Source: Clostridia bacterium (GTDB lineage: Bacteria > Bacillota > Clostridia > Christensenellales > Aristaeellaceae). From it: 7,362 nucleotides of DNA. The stretch spans positions 1-7,362 of the forward strand of contig CAAEEC010000237.1 in assembly GCA_900754755.1 (NCBI GenBank). Direction: 5' to 3'. Both the position numbers and the translations under genes were made by a program. How positions within the stretch are numbered: position 1 is the first letter of the stretch; the number at the start of each line of letters is the position of its first letter. A model generated the notes under the pieces. The model searched no databases and was not told the DNA's origin. It saw only the letters and a program-made list of their open reading frames with translations. Below are positions 5,819-7,362 of this stretch, piece after piece.

Positions 5819-5968
5819 GAAGCCTTCGTGCTTCATCCGAAAAATCCACATAAACTTTGCATTCCAACTCTTATTTGCAATTTTACAAACCACCGTATTG
5901 CAATCGCCCTGCAAATCGTGTATACTGGTTGCAATAGACTCTTGCCCCGGGAGGCGATTCACTTGCAA
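5813..5968. promoter_or_regulatory. Cluster of five TTGCAA motifs in the divergent control region
   Basis: The palindromic hexamer TTGCAA occurs at 5813, 5875, 5898, 5929 and 5963. The first is the -35 box of the aconitase promoter, the third the -35 box of the citrate synthase promoter, the fourth lies at the expected transcription start of the latter, and the last forms its start codon. Further TGCA cores sit at 5782, 5858 and 5910. Steps between the five copies are 62, 23, 31 and 34 bases, each near a whole number of DNA turns. A shared regulator is a reasonable inference; none is known to me with this exact site. Confidence 0.45.
5898..5926 (+). promoter_or_regulatory. Promoter of citrate synthase
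   Basis: TTGCAA (5898-5903) and TATACT (5921-5926) are 17 bases apart, a good sigma-A promoter. Transcription would start near 5933, giving a leader of about 30 bases to the TTG start. TTGCA and TGCAA (5898-5902, 5910-5914) also form an inverted repeat around a 7-base spacer within the promoter. Confidence 0.75.
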
Positions 5969-7333
5969 TATGGACAGGACGTACTCAACCAATACGTAGC
6001 CGAGCTGTGCGAAGATGTGAAGAGCGCATATTCCATCGATCCCCGCCAGTTCGAGCATTATAACATCAAGCGCGGCCTGCGAAACGCCGATGGCACAGGC
6101 GTGCTCGCGGGCGTAACCGCCATTGGCAGCGTGCAGGGATATCAGATGGTAGACGGCGAACCGGAACCCATCCCTGGCAAGCTGTATTACCGCGGGTATG
6201 ACGTGGAAGATATCGTTACCGCGCACATGAACGACGGCACCTTTGGCTTCGAAGAGGTAATTTATCTTTTGCTCTTCGGCCAGCTCCCCAGCGAAAAGCA
6301 GCTCAAACAGTTCGATACGGTGCTTTCCGCCGCGCGCCGCCTGCCGCCGGGCTTCACCGAGGACATGATCATCAAAGCGCCCAGCCGCAACGTGATGAAC
6401 AAGCTGGCGCGCGGCGTGCTCTCGCTGTATTCTTACGACCGCAACCCGGACGATACTTCCGTGGAAAACCTGGTGCGCCAGTCCATTGAACTCACCGGGC
6501 GCATCCCCGTGATTGTGGCGAACGCCTATGCCGTGAAAAAGCATTATTACGACGGCGAATCGCTTTACATCCACGTGCCGGATGAAAACCTTTCCGTGGC
6601 GGAAAACTTTTTGTATATCCTGCGGCCGGATAAGCAGTTCACAGAACTGGAGGCCCATATTCTCGACATGATGCTGATCCTGCACGCCGAGCACGGCGGC
6701 GGCAACAACTCTGCCTTTACCTGCCGCGTGCTCTCCTCCACGGGCACGGATACCTATGGCGCGATCAGCGGCGCGGTGAATTCGCTCAAAGGCCCGCTGC
6801 ACGGCGGCGCGAACGCCAAAGTGATGGAAATGTTCCACGACATCCGCGACCATATCCACGATCCTGCGGATGAGGAAGAAGTCTACCACTACCTGAAAAA
6901 GATCCTCGACCGGCAGGCCGGCGATAAAAGCGGCAAGATTTACGGCCTGGGCCATGCGGTTTACACCATCAGCGACCCGCGCACCCTCATCCTAAAGCAA
7001 TATGCCCGTGCGCTGGTAGAAAGCAAGGGCTGTACGGAGGATTTCAACCTGATGGAAACCATCGAGCGTCAGGGCCTGCGCGCGCTCAGCGAGCGCCTGG
7101 GCGACCGTAAGCGCGTGTGCGCCAATGTGGACATGTATTCCGGCCTGATCTACCAGACGCTGGGCATCCCGGAAGACCTGTTCACCCCGCTGTTCGCCAT
7201 CGCCCGCATCGCGGGCTGGTGCGCGCACCGCATTGAAGAAGTCTGCACGGGCGGCCGCATCATCCGTCCGGCATACCGCGCCATGATGGAGTGGGAACGC
7301 TATGTACCCATGAACGAGCGCTGCGCGGAATAA
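5963..7333 (+). CDS. gltA: Citrate synthase, type I fold
   Basis: It condenses acetyl-CoA with oxaloacetate to give citrate and CoA, the entry step of the oxidative TCA branch. The 456-residue product carries the three catalytic residues in their usual settings: His280 in GPLHGGAN, His331 in GLGHAVYTISDPR, and Asp390 in NVDMYSG. The HAEHGGGNNSAFT block at 241-253 matches the conserved HADHxxNxST region, and KLYYRGYD at 73-80 is also typical of the family. Length and a long N-terminal extension before the first motif agree with clostridial members. I start at the TTG at 5963: GGGAGG lies 8 bases before it, it falls downstream of a clear promoter, and there is no in-frame ATG until residue 62. 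Reading further upstream would put the start before the promoter. A 2-methylcitrate synthase role cannot be fully excluded, but the divergent aconitase and icd genes favour citrate synthase. The stop lies 29 bases before the window end, where no terminator is seen. Confidence 0.95.
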   Translation: MQYGQDVLNQYVAELCEDVKSAYSIDPRQFEHYNIKRGLRNADGTGVLAGVTAIGSVQGYQMVDGEPEPIPGKLYYRGYDVEDIVTAHMNDGTFGFEEVIYLLLFGQLPSEKQLKQFDTVLSAARRLPPGFTEDMIIKAPSRNVMNKLARGVLSLYSYDRNPDDTSVENLVRQSIELTGRIPVIVANAYAVKKHYYDGESLYIHVPDENLSVAENFLYILRPDKQFTELEAHILDMMLILHAEHGGGNNSAFTCRVLSSTGTDTYGAISGAVNSLKGPLHGGANAKVMEMFHDIRDHIHDPADEEEVYHYLKKILDRQAGDKSGKIYGLGHAVYTISDPRTLILKQYARALVESKGCTEDFNLMETIERQGLRALSERLGDRKRVCANVDMYSGLIYQTLGIPEDLFTPLFAIARIAGWCAHRIEEVCTGGRIIRPAYRAMMEWERYVPMNERCAE

Positions 7334-7362
7334 TCGGATCCTTCCCATTTGAACCAGGGCCC

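Noticed and set aside
5898..5914. CcpA cre site over the citrate synthase -35 box
   Set aside because: The left half fits the TGNAANCG consensus, but the right half is displaced by a base and mismatches, so a cre call is not supported.
5813..5962. Upstream extension of citrate synthase to an earlier TTG
   Set aside because: The added 50 residues would lie on and before the promoter at 5898-5926, have no ribosome site and do not resemble citrate synthase.
5801..6955. 384-codon open frame on the minus strand opposite citrate synthase
   Set aside because: It covers the divergent promoter region and the antisense of a well-supported gene; there is no start signal and no known domain.

Overview
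The window looks like a chromosome segment from an anaerobic, spore-lineage Bacillota bacterium (class Clostridia, probably a gut-type member with GC-rich coding DNA). This rests on three things seen here: a mini-protein resembling the C-terminal DNA-binding domain of Spo0A, the GC-hairpin interspersed repeat typical of clostridial intergenic DNA, and an aconitase, isocitrate dehydrogenase and citrate synthase set that reads as clostridial. Genus cannot be set from the sequence alone.

Layout. (1) 1-930, plus strand: the end of a flavodoxin-like gene, followed at once by a carboxymuconolactone decarboxylase-like/cupin fusion gene. The ribosome site of the second gene lies on the stop codon of the first. 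(2) 931-1043: a nested stem-loop between convergent genes, with its T-tract on the minus-strand side. (3) 1044-1663, minus strand: a small XRE-family repressor and, downstream, a 77-residue Spo0A-C-like protein. This pair is less GC-rich than its neighbours and has a palindromic operator candidate in front. (4) 1664-2414: about 750 bases with no convincing gene, holding several hairpins and two inverted copies of a clostridial palindromic repeat, plus a fragment of a third. (5) 2415-5766, minus strand: a YbhJ-type aconitate hydratase and a eukaryote-like NADP isocitrate dehydrogenase, overlapping by 8 bases. (6) 5767-5962: a divergent control region with a clear promoter for each side and five copies of the hexamer TTGCAA. 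(7) 5963-7333, plus strand: citrate synthase, starting at TTG.

How the genes work together: citrate synthase, aconitase and isocitrate dehydrogenase form the oxidative branch of an incomplete TCA cycle, from oxaloacetate plus acetyl-CoA to 2-oxoglutarate with production of NADPH. In fermenting anaerobes this branch mainly feeds glutamate synthesis. The divergent layout with shared sequence motifs suggests joint control. No rRNA, tRNA, CRISPR array, transposase or obvious new defence system was seen. The least explained parts are the TTGCAA cluster, the repeat-bearing spacer and the XRE/mini-Spo0A pair.
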